From: Chiridota heheva
Taxonomy: Eukaryota > Echinodermata > Holothuroidea > Apodida > Chiridotidae
DNA: 64,000 nucleotides
Direction: 5' to 3'
NCBI GenBank assembly: GCA_020152595.1
Contig: JAIGNY010002211.1
Location: forward strand, 664,001 to 728,000
Part shown: one piece after another, positions 23,401 to 38,400 of the stretch
Position numbering within the stretch: the stretch's first letter is position 1
Layout: each line of letters opens with the position of its first letter
Notes under the pieces: model-generated
The model's input: only the letters and a program-made list of their open reading frames with translations
Databases searched by the model: none
Told to the model about the DNA's origin: nothing
Program-made: the position numbers and the translations under genes

Positions 23401-26400
23401 GGATGAGGATCCTAATTGCTAGCTTTAAAAACACTGACCTCTAAATCTTCATCTTTCTTCACTTTGGCTGATAGCTGAGTGATCCTTGCTGTTCTTCTTG
23501 ATTTCTTGCTCGTTGGCTTACTGGATCCTCCAGCTGAACTCAGTCCTGCTGCGCTCCCTGGAGGGCCATTGGCAGAACCTGGTTTGGACCTACCAGAAAG
23601 TGAAATTTCTGCCTTTTGACGTAGTGCTGCCAATCTGTTGTGTAAATGACTAACTAACTGCAAAGACAGCACTAGCTTTCCCACTTTTTGTTCTGGTGCA
23701 GCACTCTTGGCCGATGGCTTGGGTTTAGGTTTTCCAATTGCATACATAAAGATGACACCATTTTGGTTATCTCTCATGACATTCTCCATGGATGGATGAT
23801 ACCACTGAATGCATAGCTCCAGCTCAGATGACGACAGAAGGGACTTCTCCGAGATATTGGAAGAGTGGATTCTTGTCGGGAGGTTAATATGAGGGATGTT
23901 GCTTTTGTTCTCTGCGTAAACCTTTGTGGGGATTTTAACAGAGATTGCAGAGACATCAATGGGGAGATTAAGAAGGGCTGGTGGTTCTATAACCATACAA
24001 TTTGCATATACTGCGAGGTGCTTGGTGAGGTATTGGTTCATTCGCTGCAGACGAAGGGATGTGTGACCACTCAGGAGAGGGTTTCGAACTACGTCATGAT
24101 TCAAACTTGACTCCATTTCCACAGGATCTATGAATTCTAGTTCTGCCATCTATGTAAGAAACAAAAGAGAAGTTTATACTTGTATTGTCAGAGTAAAATC
24201 AAAGCCAAAATAATAGTGTTTTCATCTTGCAAAGGACTATGAACATTGATAGACAACAATAGCTGACTGCCTAAAATCACTGAAAATTAGGAAAGTATAA
24301 ACAAAATGTATAAATCAAACTTAGTATTGTTCCAGACAATATATAAATATGAGGACGGTATCTTATCCTGTTTGGAAAATGTGCATGATTTATCCTTCTA
24401 AAATGGCACAGACACATCTTGCAAGATTTGAACCCTTTTAAGAAGTTTCTGCTGTATATTCACAATAGCCACATACTAGAAATGTGGGTGGGATGTGATT
24501 CATCTAAATCCAAAAATGGCAATTTGGTCCCTACGATATCTGACACCAACCAATACAAGAAAATTCCCTACTCTACATATTAATTTATTATGGCAGTCTT
24601 AGACAAACACAACCAGAACCAAAAGGTTTTGTGGTTCCGATGCTTTTTTCTTTTCTTTTCATAAACTGATTAATTTATTATCATTTAGTGTCATTGCACA
24701 TCATGAAATATTTGTTTCAGGATATTTATTCCCACCATGCAGATCAATAAGAAATGTTGACAATATTAGCATTTGCACAATAATTACAACATTATCATAG
24801 TAAGTATGATGCAAAAATGGTTGCTCATTTATCCTATTTCAAGAATTTGTCAGTAAGCTCTGCCTATGCATTAATATTCATCAGATCACTACCACAACAT
24901 TAGAAGATATATACAGACCATGACCCATCTGTGTACCTGCTATAGCATAAATCCGATATACCGTTCATGAGATACAGTATGGTGTTTACATCCCTTAGCA
25001 CTTTTACATTAAGCCACGCCTACCATGCATATTAATGTTATCTGTTGATAACATAAGCATGTACACAACTACCAAGTTTATGCTGTCTATAATATCTATT
25101 TTCTTGTTTTATCATCTTGTTTTGGGATTTTTACCAATTCTTTTATGCTGGTATATTGTCCTGCAATTATTTTACTTTTCGATATTGTATATTAAGAGTT
25201 TGTGTATGTATTATTAATTTCATTGTAAAGCGCCTGGATCTACGGGTAGAGGCACTATATATTGTCAATATTATCATGCCCAATATAACCCCAAAAAAGG
25301 ACATGCACTTGCTCATGTATCACTTAAGCCCTGCCCACTTCTTAATATGCATGAAATCACTACCAAAACATTAGGGCACATCTGCAGACCATGAGCTATC
25401 TGTGTACCACAGAATCCAGTTCATAGTTTTTGAGATGTCGTGTTACAAGTTTTGTATTTACAAAATCATATTAAGCCCCGCACACTACACATACTAATGG
25501 AGGTCAAGGTTTTACACAATGAAGACATACACACTAGCTAACATCAGTATAACAAATATGAAACAAAACAGACATGTGATTGTCAAAATAAGAGCATTTC
25601 AAGATTTGTATAGTAAGCCCCACCTACTCATTAATATGCATGACATCACCATCAAAAACAATAGGGTACATCTACAGAACATGGGCTATCTGTGTAATAC
25701 ATATGACATGAATCCAGTGCATCATTCTTGAGATATCGCATTTACGAGTTCGCTGTCACATACCCACATACATACACACACGCCATCATGACCACATAGA
25801 TTTCTGATGCCATCGCATCAGAACAAAAATCAGATTTCAAGCAATAATTTTACAATTCATCTTGGGTTTTACTACCTTTATATGAATCAATATTCAGTAT
25901 AAAATATGAATTTCTGAGAGAGACTAATTTGAACCAATTGCAGTAAGAATTTTTGCAATGGTTGGATAAATCTATCAATTTTGAGTGAAATCACTGATAA
26001 CTCTTTGAGTGACCGAAATAAAAATCTAAAATGATCCAAAGGGAATAAGATCAATGCTCAACATGATCATTTTTTTCACCATAACAGAGCATTATTACTC
26101 ATATGGTGTATGTTCTTCAATAACTGTATGGAGATTTTTGAACCACCCAGCAGCAATCCAGCTTTTCCACACATAGTAATCTGACATATAAGCATCACAA
26201 GTGTTTTACCTCATCCAATGTATCCCTGCTTGCAATCCCTACAGAGTTGAGGTTGCTCATTCTCTGCAGCACTGCTGTATATCCCACAAGATGCACCCAT
26301 GTCAGCATGCTACTTCCAATGCGAAAGGGTGATTGACTCATATCTGAAACGGCTCCCTCACTCTTGCTGTCAGTGGTGACAACCTCCTCAACAGGTTCTA

Positions 26401-29400
26401 GTGTTTGGGGGTTGGAGCTTGTTGGATGGGGTGTGGGTGGAGCTTTAGGAACTATTAAAAATGAGAAATGTGATGGTCTGTTATGTTATCTTATTCAAGA
26501 GCCTCAAATAGGATTCAGCACCTTTTTCATGTACTCTGATAGCATATATTGAATACTAACCCATCTACAGGTCATTATCAGAAACTTCAAATTATGTTCA
26601 AGCCCATAAAATACCACCCCTGGTTGAGATGAGTTTGCTTGGCATTCAGACAATTTTGTCTGGTTGCCAGGCAAATCTAAACAAAAGGATCTTACAACCA
26701 GCTTCTTACAGGTATCCAAGCAATTGTCCCCTCCCCACTTAAGATCGTCCTGATTATGTGAGTGAAATGGATTACATAATCCAAACCTAATGCTTTCATT
26801 TCTGTGTTTCAGTTCCTAGGATCACAGACCCTGCTTTTACCAATCCCTCTTTCACTATAGCAGAAATCTATACTGCAAATAAATGAATGTCCAAAAAATG
26901 TTAATAAATTTTCCTGTTTTTGAAAGTTTTATGAGTCTCTGTTGATCTAATGGAAATTTCGGATTGATGACTATGTTGAGATAAAAAAAAAAGGGTAACT
27001 AGCCAAATACCTGGTTTATCTCCAAAGAGATCCTGCTGTGCAAACTCTGGGAGTTTGTCAATGATTTTCTCCTTAAGTTGGGCTGTGGTGAGCTGGGGGT
27101 CTCCAATCAACAGACTCCTTGCCCTCTGGGCCTCTGCAACCATGGTGGCAGCTCTGAGTGCAACCCAAGCAGCTTCATTTTCTCTCTTGCGTTCCTTCAT
27201 AAAAAGACTATCCGAAGCTTCTGCGTTGTGCTTTACAGGTCGAGATGAGGCTCTCTAAGAAGTAAATTTAATTCATAAGAATTCCCACAAAAAGTGTACA
27301 TGCAATTATGTATTTCTTATTAGATTTGATAAAATTCATCAGTAAACACCAGAAAATATGTCAACACACTTAAGTATTTATGAACTAAACTTTAATCTGT
27401 CAGTAGACAATAATTATGGCAGGCTGATAATATTATATCAAATTTATTAAATAACTTGACATCTGCAGGAAAGTTAAATTTACCCCGCTAAGCATGGCGG
27501 GGATATTTATGAAAGTTATACTTACCTTCCATGCGTTCTTTTCCCCCTCCCCCCTCCCTTTTGTTCAGGCCTCGGTGGAATGTTAAGAGAGGGATGTTAG
27601 AGGTATTATGGAGGAAAGGGCTGGGTTGGTAACTACGTTTTTAAGGTCAGTTAGAAGTGTATTAGAATCAGGTCATTAGACCAGATTGCATATTTATAGC
27701 ATGGAAGGTACAGTAAGTTAAAACTTGATGTAAATATGCTTAAAAATATTTCTGTATTATGAAAAATCGGATATTCAGTAGTTCTCTAGTATCAAATAAA
27801 CTAATATTTCCATCCTCTAATAATTTTATTTATCTGAATGATGAATTCACACGCAGTACAAAGCTAATACTTTGCAATGTGAATCTAAGATGAAGAAGGA
27901 ATATTGGTACTTACCTTTTTCTTGCCCTGTGATGAGGGAGAGGCAGCAGGTGATGAATCAATGACCCCGTCTGTTGGGGCAACAGGCTCTTTTTGGGAAG
28001 AACTGGACAGGTAAGCCAGGGCAATCTCACTGAATGCTTGGCGAATCAGTCTATCATTATAAAGAAAGAAGAATGGCTTTATACACATACACTGCTTCTA
28101 TGAGTAAAATGCAACAACCTGTAATCTTAACTTTTATAGTATCTTATATTAATTTCTTTGTTCTTTAGCAGTGTAATTCGATAAACTTTGCCCAAACATC
28201 AAGCTTTAATATCCCTCTCTATACTGATGTCTTTGCTTGTTTCAAAGCTGACGTGACCCTTTGGAAGGCTTTACCCCCCTTACATATCTTCCTAATCAAT
28301 ATCCATAAATATTTTATTTTTGTTGGAGAACAACTCTGTAACTGACCCAAGTGGGGAGCCTTTAACATGCAGTCATTACAAAGAGTAACCATTATGATTT
28401 CAACAGAAGAACCAATCACATAGTATTGAAAAAGAAATGTCTTCATACCCCAAGTCATGATCTGCTTTGATGCTTCTGTTTATCGCTGAAATGAGAGTAC
28501 CCACTACACTCCTGCATGGATACCCAAAACCCCTTTCATAGAGCTGTCGTTGAACCTTCCCAAGATGCAACTGTATCTCAGCTTGTAGGGCATCGTCTTG
28601 TGTTGCACAAACACTTGCTAATTCTAGAGCAGTGCCAAGTACACCAGCAGAGGTAATCCATGTGTTTGCACCATATTTCACCCTGGAAGAGCTAAATAAG
28701 TATAAGCAAGACATACTTGAAAAGTAAATTTGACTGAGAAAACATAAATCGAGTATCAATACAACAATTGTCATATGATTTGCATGGGGAATTATACTTT
28801 GAACAAATTAACAAGTGAATGTAAAGGTTATAGTTTTCTGCAAAAATACAGATCAATAGTTACATAAAAGATTCATGACTTTGATCACTTCTTTTCTGCT
28901 GTGAGGGATTCTTAAGGTGAGTCAAGATGTAACATGTACTTTGGAAGACAAAAGTTCACAAAACAAACATTGATAAATCAACCACTCCAGTAGTGAAAAT
29001 TTAAGTTTCTTACTATTTTATGTCCTTATGGTCAAAGAATTGGCTAAATAAGCCACTGTAAATGGGAATGGCAGCAATACAAAGAAATCAGTTTAAACAA
29101 TTAAAAAGATTCATTGATTATTGTTTTTCTTAACAAGGAAAAGGCAAAGCTGACGCACTTATTAAGAAGGAATGTTTACATCCATAGAAATGAGAGTAAA
29201 TGGAGAATGCTGATCTCAATCACGGAGTGAAGCCAACATGTACTGAAATGTTAACATTGCCGTAACACTAGGCCAGGTCAATTTTCCCAATTTGCATGGC
29301 CTAAGGTTAAAAAAATCAGCCCAAAAATACGTGATTTATGTGATTTTCCGTAATACATGTTGGCTTCATTCCCTATCACAGCAGTCAATGAGAGCTCAGC

Positions 29401-32400
29401 ATTTTCCGTTTATACTTCTATGGATACATCACTGTTCTTTAATAGACTTTCGACCCCAGTCAATTTCACGCAATCTTGTGGCATCTTTAAAACTTTATAT
29501 CTCCTAAAATTAGGACCACGGTATCACAGAAGTTCCTTCACGTTTCTCTTTGACTTTTTTTAAAAAGTAATGCAAGGCACATCACCTAACTAATCTGTTT
29601 AGAAAATCTTACCTGGAAGAAGCTGTATTGAGCTTGGTCATCAGCCGAGCCAAGGCATGTCCCATCCTCATCTTGGTCTTGGCTAGGTACAGCAAGTGAG
29701 GCAAATACAAGTTGAGGAGAGGGGCAGATGGAGTAGAGAGATATGGATTGGTCTGATGATGATCTATCTTCTCCCCCAGTAACATTACCTGCAGCAATTA
29801 GAAGAGATCATTTCATCAACTTTAGCACAATTTATGGAAATGATCAAAAGTCAATTTTTAATTCAACCAGAAATCTATATCTAAAGACATTAATTAAAAT
29901 AGTATCTTACAAAATAGTACCTTATTAAATTGCAAATCAAATACAAAAGTTTAATTGAAAATAATGTACATATATGGATAATAACTGTCAACTTTTAATA
30001 TGTTAAATTTTAAAAGTTAGGCTTCTTCATGAAAGTCTCAGTAGGAGGCATACAAATCATCACACTGATTTATACACCAAATATTTGTTAAATGGTCACA
30101 TGATTCAAGTACCTGTTGTAATAAGAGCTCATGGGCTTCTTCGTATGTCTGCAAGCATGTTTGGCTGAATGCTTCCTCAGAGTTCCTCTGGGCTGAGAGA
30201 GCCAACAAGTCAGTGTGCTGAATCTTGACCAGCACCTGGAGAAGGCTCGCTGCTGGGGACAAAGTTTGCTCATTTCCAAGTAAGACGAGGATTTCCTGCA
30301 AAGAAAACATAACCATGAATAGAACATGTACACTATGATCATATAATACTGTGCAGACGATTGAATGTCAAATTTGGGTCAAGGTTCACCACTTTTCATT
30401 TGATGAAAAATCCTGTTCCACTCTATTTGATTACAACTATAAGAAAATCAATTATATTACAGAACCATACATATCTTCAAAGCTGGTGACATCCATGTAA
30501 GTAATCTGTTGCTTATCATCCACAGTTATGATGTACCAAAATGTGTAGATAATCAATACAACAAATGTATGTTAAACAAAACTTGGGTAATCTACGGATA
30601 GACAGCTGAAAGGGTGTTCTCGCAAAATGGACCATAAAAATGGTATGTAACACACATGCATGTCTGGAACATGTCTTAATAATTTCTTATTCCTATTCTT
30701 TGATAAGATATACTGTACTACAAGTAAATATGGTATCATGTAATTCATGGCATTAGCATCTAATTTTATTACGTATCCCTCGGAAAATTTGATGCTTGTC
30801 CAAATTGCTTGGTATGCTCGGCAACAAAGAACTATTTTACACATAGTTTACCTCCAGTGTGTGTTGGACATCAATCAGATCTCTTCCTTCAGAGAGGTCA
30901 AGAAGTGCACCTTGCATTAGGAACTCAGCTTGCAACTCAGTATCACCACAGACTTCAGCTTCTGCTAAACCCTGCATACAACACTGACGACAGTCTAGTA
31001 CTGTGGAGGTACCTGCAATAAGCAAAATAAAAACCTCATCTTTCTTACATTTTTTTTTTGTCTGTGTTGAAGAGAAGAAGTTTTAAGCTTCAATGACAAA
31101 ACACCAGACATAATGTGAAAGAGTATTGAAGCCATTAACAGAACAGTCCCATGAATCTTCTTTTCATATATATGATAAAAAACTATTGAAGAAACAAACT
31201 GGTGTAAAAACAGTTTTAATATCTTATTCCATTTTGAAGTTATTACATTTCATAGATGTCAGTGTGTTGACAAGTAGCCTGGCCGTGCAAAGTGTGAGAT
31301 CTATCATATTTAGATCTTAGGGGTTACAATAAAAACTTACAATAAAGGGATGTTGATTTTAAAGCTAATGAGAATAATCATATATCTGACACATTGCTAT
31401 GAGCTTTGACCAGAAACACTTGGTAAGTTCAGGCATGATGACAAAAAGCCATATTTCCCCCCAAATGAGATGAAAGCATCATACCAAGGGATCCCATTCC
31501 TCTGACCTGCCCCATCAAGCTTTGAACTAATGCCAGCCTGCAACTGAGCCATAGACGTCCATCCAGTCTGGACCTGCTCTGAAAGTTCTGGAACTGAAAC
31601 TGACTGGGACTGTCCTCTGGTGTGCTGATCTGGATGTCCACTAGTTTCTGTCTGTTGCCCTTCATTGAGGAGGGTCTGCAATGATAGTAGCAGGAACAGT
31701 AGTTGAAGTAATTGTTATTAAAGGTATATGGACGTATAGAAGCAAAATTTCACGCAATTGCTTTAAAATTTATCAAAAACCATGATTAGAAGCAAAAAAT
31801 TATCATGAAAATCACTTAAAATCCACCATTTCACAACAGTTTGAAATCTCAGGCATTAATATACATCATATCTGTGATGTCTTACATCTTGATATTCTCT
31901 TTTGTAAATCCTTTTGTTTTTTAAATGTCTATCATAATTCTTTGAAGCAAATTTGGACTAAAAGCCTTAACCCACAATCAGCTTATTACAGCAAGAACGG
32001 ACTCTCCCATTATTTGCAGTGATTGAGATTTAGGAAAGAAATTCAAAGAATTACATCAAGATTTTTTTCTTTTCACCCTCACACAACACAAATTTAGCAT
32101 CAATTAAAAGTTGATCAAAATTTGATTTGCAATAACTTAAAATACTAACAGACCTTTTTTCAAAAATTCTAAAAGTTGATCTGCTCGCTCGTATTCCAAC
32201 ACGCTTATAGCCATATAATCTGCACATCTACAGACTATAGATGATCTGTGTGCCACATATGACAGTTCCTGCAGAATTCCTGCTTACACAACATTTTAAA
32301 CAAAATCATATATAGGACCTTCCACTCAAACATATTGCTGAGGTCAACTTCATATGACTCTGAAACATTTCTAAAGCATAGGTTTCTACTGCTATAGCAT

Positions 32401-35400
32401 CCAAACCAAAAATAACAGTAAACCTTAATTAAAGATAGGAATTTCATTACTTTTGTACTTTAAAACATGAATGTATCAATAATATAATTAGTATATAAAC
32501 GACTTATCAACAGATACATATGAAATAAATTTTACACAATCTAAGCATTTCTACTTGGGTCAATTTTCAGTTCAAGGCTGTAAAAAGTCTCACACTCTGT
32601 GACTTTTTAGCTGACTATTTGATCAAGTTGTGTGCAGCTTTCCTAAATGTAATATTAGGGCTCCATTATCACAATAATTCTTTATTTACTCACCTATTCT
32701 TTGCATTTTCTTTCTTTGCAGTTCTGAAGATATCGCTGTCCTGAAGTGCTTTCATGGCAGCAGCGACCATATCTGCAGCTAGAACAGACAAATGGCGCTG
32801 CTGCAAAATTCTAGCAAGTTCAAGCTTTGCTAAGGTGATGAGCTCTAATTCTGCTGCCGAGATGTTTCCAAACACTACGAGGAAAATCAATTCAAACATA
32901 GATCAGCCACAACTTACAAAAGTGAACCCCCATTTGAGGTGTCAGACCTGGACAATAACTTAACACTTTTTGGTGATTTTACTGCTATTGACATATTATA
33001 ATAATAATAATAATAATAGCTGGTGCTTATAAAGCGCCTTTAACTCAGAAGAATCTCAAAGCGCTGTACAATACAATAAAAAATGAAAGAGAAAAACAAA
33101 AACAAAACTTAAAATTCATAAGTTACAAAGTACCTAACATTAAAATTGAAATGCATATTTAAAATGGAATGCAAATTTAAAATGGAAATGCAGATTTAAA
33201 AACATTTATGTAGAAATAGGTGTAAAAGAGTAAAAATGATTATGGTATATACAGAATACAAAAATATAGATCTACGGTCATTGTGTAAAAAGAAAAGTCT
33301 TAAGTTTGGATTTGAAGACAATTATTGAAGACGCAAGTTTAACATGCAAAGGCAGTTTGTTCCATTCGGTGTGAGCCGCTTCCATGAAAGAACGTCTTCC
33401 ATAAGAAGTGCGAGAACGACATGTAGGGGCTTAATAAGGTTTTGCGATTTAAGAACGTAAGGACCGCGATGGGGCATATTGTGTAACAAGATCTGATATG
33501 TATGATGGTGTCAATGCGTGAAGCGCTTTGTAGGTGAGTAGATTAATCTTGAAGGCAATCCTCTGACGAATGGTCAACCAATGGAGTCTTCGCAGAATCT
33601 CGGAAATACTCGTGCTTTTTCGAGCGTGTTACAAGTCGGGCGGCGGTATGTTGGACTCGTTGCAATTTCATGATCTCGATATCAGGCAATCCGTATAAAA
33701 GGGAATTACACTGATCCAACCTAGAAGTCACATAAGCATGTACTAGTTTCTCGGTAGTGTCATTATCAAGATAGTGTCTGATTCGACCAATGCATCTGAT
33801 TGCGTGTGTGGCGTTCTTGCAAATGTTGTTAACGTGTTGTGTCATGCACAGCTGCTTGTCAAAAATGACACCGAGATTGCGAGCTGATTGCACAGGTTCC
33901 ACTACAGTTCCATTTACTTGAATGCCAGCAATATTGCTTGATTTGACATTGCGCGACGTGATATGAAGAATCTCCGTCTTGCTATCGCTCAGTTTAAGTT
34001 TATTTCTAATGGACCAAGCTTTTATGTCAACAAGACTTTTTTCCAATTTGGCAATACAAGTGTTTCTATCGGATGGTTTCATAGGGATGTACAACTGCGT
34101 GTCGTCAGCGTATGACATACACTGAATTCCGTTTGACTCTATTATATCTTCAATTGGAGCACTGTACATTGTGAACATAACGGGACCAGCGACCGATCCT
34201 TGTGGAACGCCATAATGTAGTTGAATCGGATCTGATAGGGCTGTGTTTACACTAACAGCTTGTTTGCGATCCTTCAAGTAAGACGTAAACCACTCCAAAG
34301 CCCTTCCGGTGATTCCAAAACGCTCCTCGAGGCGAGCAATTAACACCTGATGGTCAATGGTGTCGAATGCTGCGGAGAAGTCGAGTAAGATGCAATCGTA
34401 CTCTTGATTTGGCAAACTTCAGATGCTCAGATAACACTAACCAACTAAATCTCAAATAACATCTACACATAGTACAACATCAAAGATAATACAAAAGGCA
34501 ATATATATTTCTCAAAATATATTTTTAAGGTATTGTTGTTATAAATCACACCTGAAATACTCAGCATGAAATGCTACATAAATTTGAAAAAAGATATCAA
34601 TATACTCACATTGGCCTTGAATAACCTCCACCAGTAATTTAAGCATTTGTTCTGCAGATTTCAGTAAGACACCCTGTGATACAAAAAAAACAAAAAACAA
34701 AAACATTCCTTTGTCCACCATTACCTAAAAGTATTTTAATTTTCTATATAACTCTTTTTTGGACACTGAGATTTTAGGTCTAGAAGCATTAGCAAACATA
34801 CCTTGCTTTTCTCATTAATGTAACTTGTTGGAATATCAGGAGCAACAATCATATCATACCACAACAAACATATGGTACAATGTAAGAGTAGGTATACAAA
34901 TGGACAAACCACAGGTTGCAGGAGAAAGAGAAAAGGTGCCACAGGAATACCCTGCCTATAAACGAGATAGGAGTTCAATTATCTTAATGAATTTCCATGA
35001 TTTTGGCCAATTTTCATTTTTGTGTCTTACCTTGATCCTCTCCACAGTGAGCAGTTTTTTGCCCCCTGTGAACTTTTTAGTTGTATCCTCCGTGAGGGTG
35101 ACACTCTCAAGAGAGGCTTCATCATCTGAAGCTGCATAAAATAGAAATGACAAAACAAAAAACAAAATATTGAGTGAACTTAACGTGAAAAACCCCAGTG
35201 AATACCACATTCACTGAAATTATCACTCACGATGGGTAGACAGAGTTTAAAAAGTTAAATAACAGTTAAACACTTCATTTGCAAAATGTTTATAATATCT
35301 TTTACTAATTTAAAATGCTGAAAATGTATTGCAAACTGCAAATGAAGTGTGACTTTTGTCATCATCATTGTGGTTTCTGGAATGTCTTCATCACCTCATT

Positions 35401-38400
35401 ATCAGAAGTGTGACTTTTGTCATCACTTGTCATCATCATTGTGGTTTCTGGAATGTCTTCATCACCTTATTATCAGAAGTATGACTTTTGTCATCGTCAT
35501 TGTGGTTTCTGAAATGTTTTCATCTCCTCATTATCAGAAGTGTGACTTTTGTCACAATCATTGTGGTTTCTGGAATGTCATCATCACCTCATTATCAGAA
35601 GTGTAACTTTTGTCACAATCATTGTGGTTTCTGGAATGTCCTCATCACCTCATTATCAGAAGTATGACTTTTGTCATCGTCATTGTGGTTTCTGAAATGT
35701 TTTATCATCTCATTATCAGAAGTGTGACTTTTGTCACAATCATTGTGGTTTCTGAGATGCAATCATCACCTTATTATCAGAAGTGTGACTTTTGTCATCA
35801 TCATTGTGGTTTCTGGAATGTCTTCATCACCTCATTATCAGAAGTGTGACTTTTGTCATCATCATTGTGGTTTCTGGATTGTCTTCATCACCTCATTATC
35901 AGAAGTGTGACTTTTGTCACAATCATTGTGGTTTCTGAAATGTCTTTATCACCTCATTATCAGAAGTGTGACTTTTGTCATCGTCATTGTGGTTTCTGAA
36001 ATGTTTTCATCACCTCATAATCAGAAGTGTGACTTTTGTCACAATCATTGTGGTTTCTGGAATGTCTTCATCACCTCATTATCAGAAGTGTGACTTTTGT
36101 CATCATCATTGTGGTTTCTGGAATGTCTTCATCGCCTCATTATCAGAAGTGTGACTTTTGTCATCGTCATTGTGGTTTCTGGAATGTCTTCATCACCTCA
36201 TTATCAGAAGTGTGACTTTTGTCATCATCATTGTGGTTTCTGGAATGTCTTCATCGCCTCATTATCAGAAGAGTGACTTTTGTCACAATCATTGTGGTTT
36301 CTGGAATGTCTTTATCACCTCAATATCATAAGCGTTATCCTCTACTCTGCATAATTTACATTTAAGTTTGACATTGCAGTTTTACTAATAACATCTACAA
36401 TGTTGTAAGAAGACATTACCTGCAGTTAAATTATGAACTCATTTAAAATCATTTTAATTTATCATCATTTTAGATAGGAAAGCAAATAAGGTTTTTGAAG
36501 AGTGCTTGGCCTAATTAATAATTCTACACATTTCACCGTGTTGTTTTTGTGTACAGGAAACAAGAAGATATGAAATAAATCAAGCTGTCAATGAAAATGG
36601 GTTCCATGTATGGGGCACTTACCAACAACATCCTTAATTGTTATTCTTGGTGTGTTCTGCTTGTCCTTCTTGGATATGGTGGAGTTTGGTGCTCTGCTTA
36701 TTGTGCTCACTGATGTAGGGCTTGGTGGCTTCCTTGGAGGAGGCTGAGGGGTGCTTCAAACACAATAACAAGTACATTGAATGAGCTAATGTTTAAAACA
36801 TGTTTACCATCGTATGAAATCCAACATTGTGATACTCAATCCTACTATATGACAGAATGTGAAATCATCCAATGTGCATAGTTAGTCAGAAGGTAAAATA
36901 TTTTAGTTTTTAAATTTTTCTTTTCTTAAAATAATCTTTATTCAGGAATAATAAGCTATTCATTCATGTTGTATTATTCAAAAATGTCATATTATTAGTC
37001 AATGTGAGCTCATACTACAACATGTACAAACAAGGTTGGTGCTGTTTTCACATCAAGCTGCTCCCACAACCTGTTGCAATCACTGCACTTACACCAGATT
37101 TGGTATATCTTACACTAGATTTACAAATTCCTGCTACAAATTGTATATAAGATTTTAAATTGTACAATTCTTCATCAAATTCACACTGTCAATCAAAATG
37201 CACTTACTAATGGACATCCTCCTGATCAGGCAAGACATGGATGGTCCCTGCAATGGCTACCATCAAATGAGCTTGGACCAGTGACAGATGGCATGTCAAA
37301 TGTGGGCCATACAACGTGGCCAGGGAGGGGGAGAGACGTTTGTTCAACAGATACTCTAACATCTGTAGAAGAAATCAAACAATAAAATTAAAGAAGTGAA
37401 ACCGTCATATGGACACAATAATCATTATTTGATTCCTATTGTTTGATTGGTTGAAATGCACATGTTTAACCATTAACACATTTAAGGACATGTTTTTTTC
37501 TATTTCTGTCTGTTTGTTTGTTTGGATTTGACACTCTGAGTCCTCTGTGCCAGAGGCCTAAAATCAACAGGACTAGTGAGTAATAGAACCTTTAGACAAT
37601 AAATAAAATATTGGAAACCAACCTTCAAATTCACAGGTTCTGTCAGTGCTTTACCAGTATTGAATTTCTGAGTGGGCTGCAGAGAAAAAGACAAGACATA
37701 CTATGCTTAATATCTACATAGGCAATTGAAACCAAAGCTCTTCCAGTATATCTATTCCATACATGATACAATTTAAATCTTGGAAGAATGATAACATATT
37801 GAGTTTGTGGATTTGAAAGAAAATAATAACATGACAAAACCAAATTATGATATATAATCATTCAATTAAACAGAATGATGAATGATAAAGGTATTTTTGA
37901 TATAATTAGCATCATCGGTTAATCTACAATCTTGGACAAAATACTTGAGACACTCACCTACTATTAACAAAAATCGAAATATATCTAACTATACAATCAA
38001 TAAATTACTCAATCAATGATGGACCAGACTTTTTCTGCATTACCTTCTTTTGAATGAATGGGAATGAATGGTGTAGTTTTAAGTCAACTATATATTGAAT
38101 GGGAGGGGTGGGCAGGGGATGCTTGGCGGTGTAGAGGAGGGCAAAGAGGTGAAAATGAATGAAAAATCAAGCTCTTAACGTCATCTATAAATAAACATTC
38201 CCTATGGTCTACAATAACCCAATAGATATATTTTATGTGAAAAATAAACAAGCAATTTTGAAAACAGATTTAACAGAAAACACAATTGAATACTAAAGTG
38301 TCTGAAGGAATTTTGCCTGTAGGTTCACTGTTATACATCAAACCATGTGGGTGACAGACAATTCCACTAAAAGAAGACAAAGATGGCCATCAAAATTGAT

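Noticed and set aside
23412..23438. C-terminal extension of CFAP54 exon 32 (VSVFKASN)
   Set aside because: It lies beyond a good GT donor, and the next two exons continue the frame to a natural stop.
33543..34415. Reverse transcriptase as an active gene
   Set aside because: It is 5' truncated and its C-terminal part is split over at least two other frames, so it is a dead LINE.
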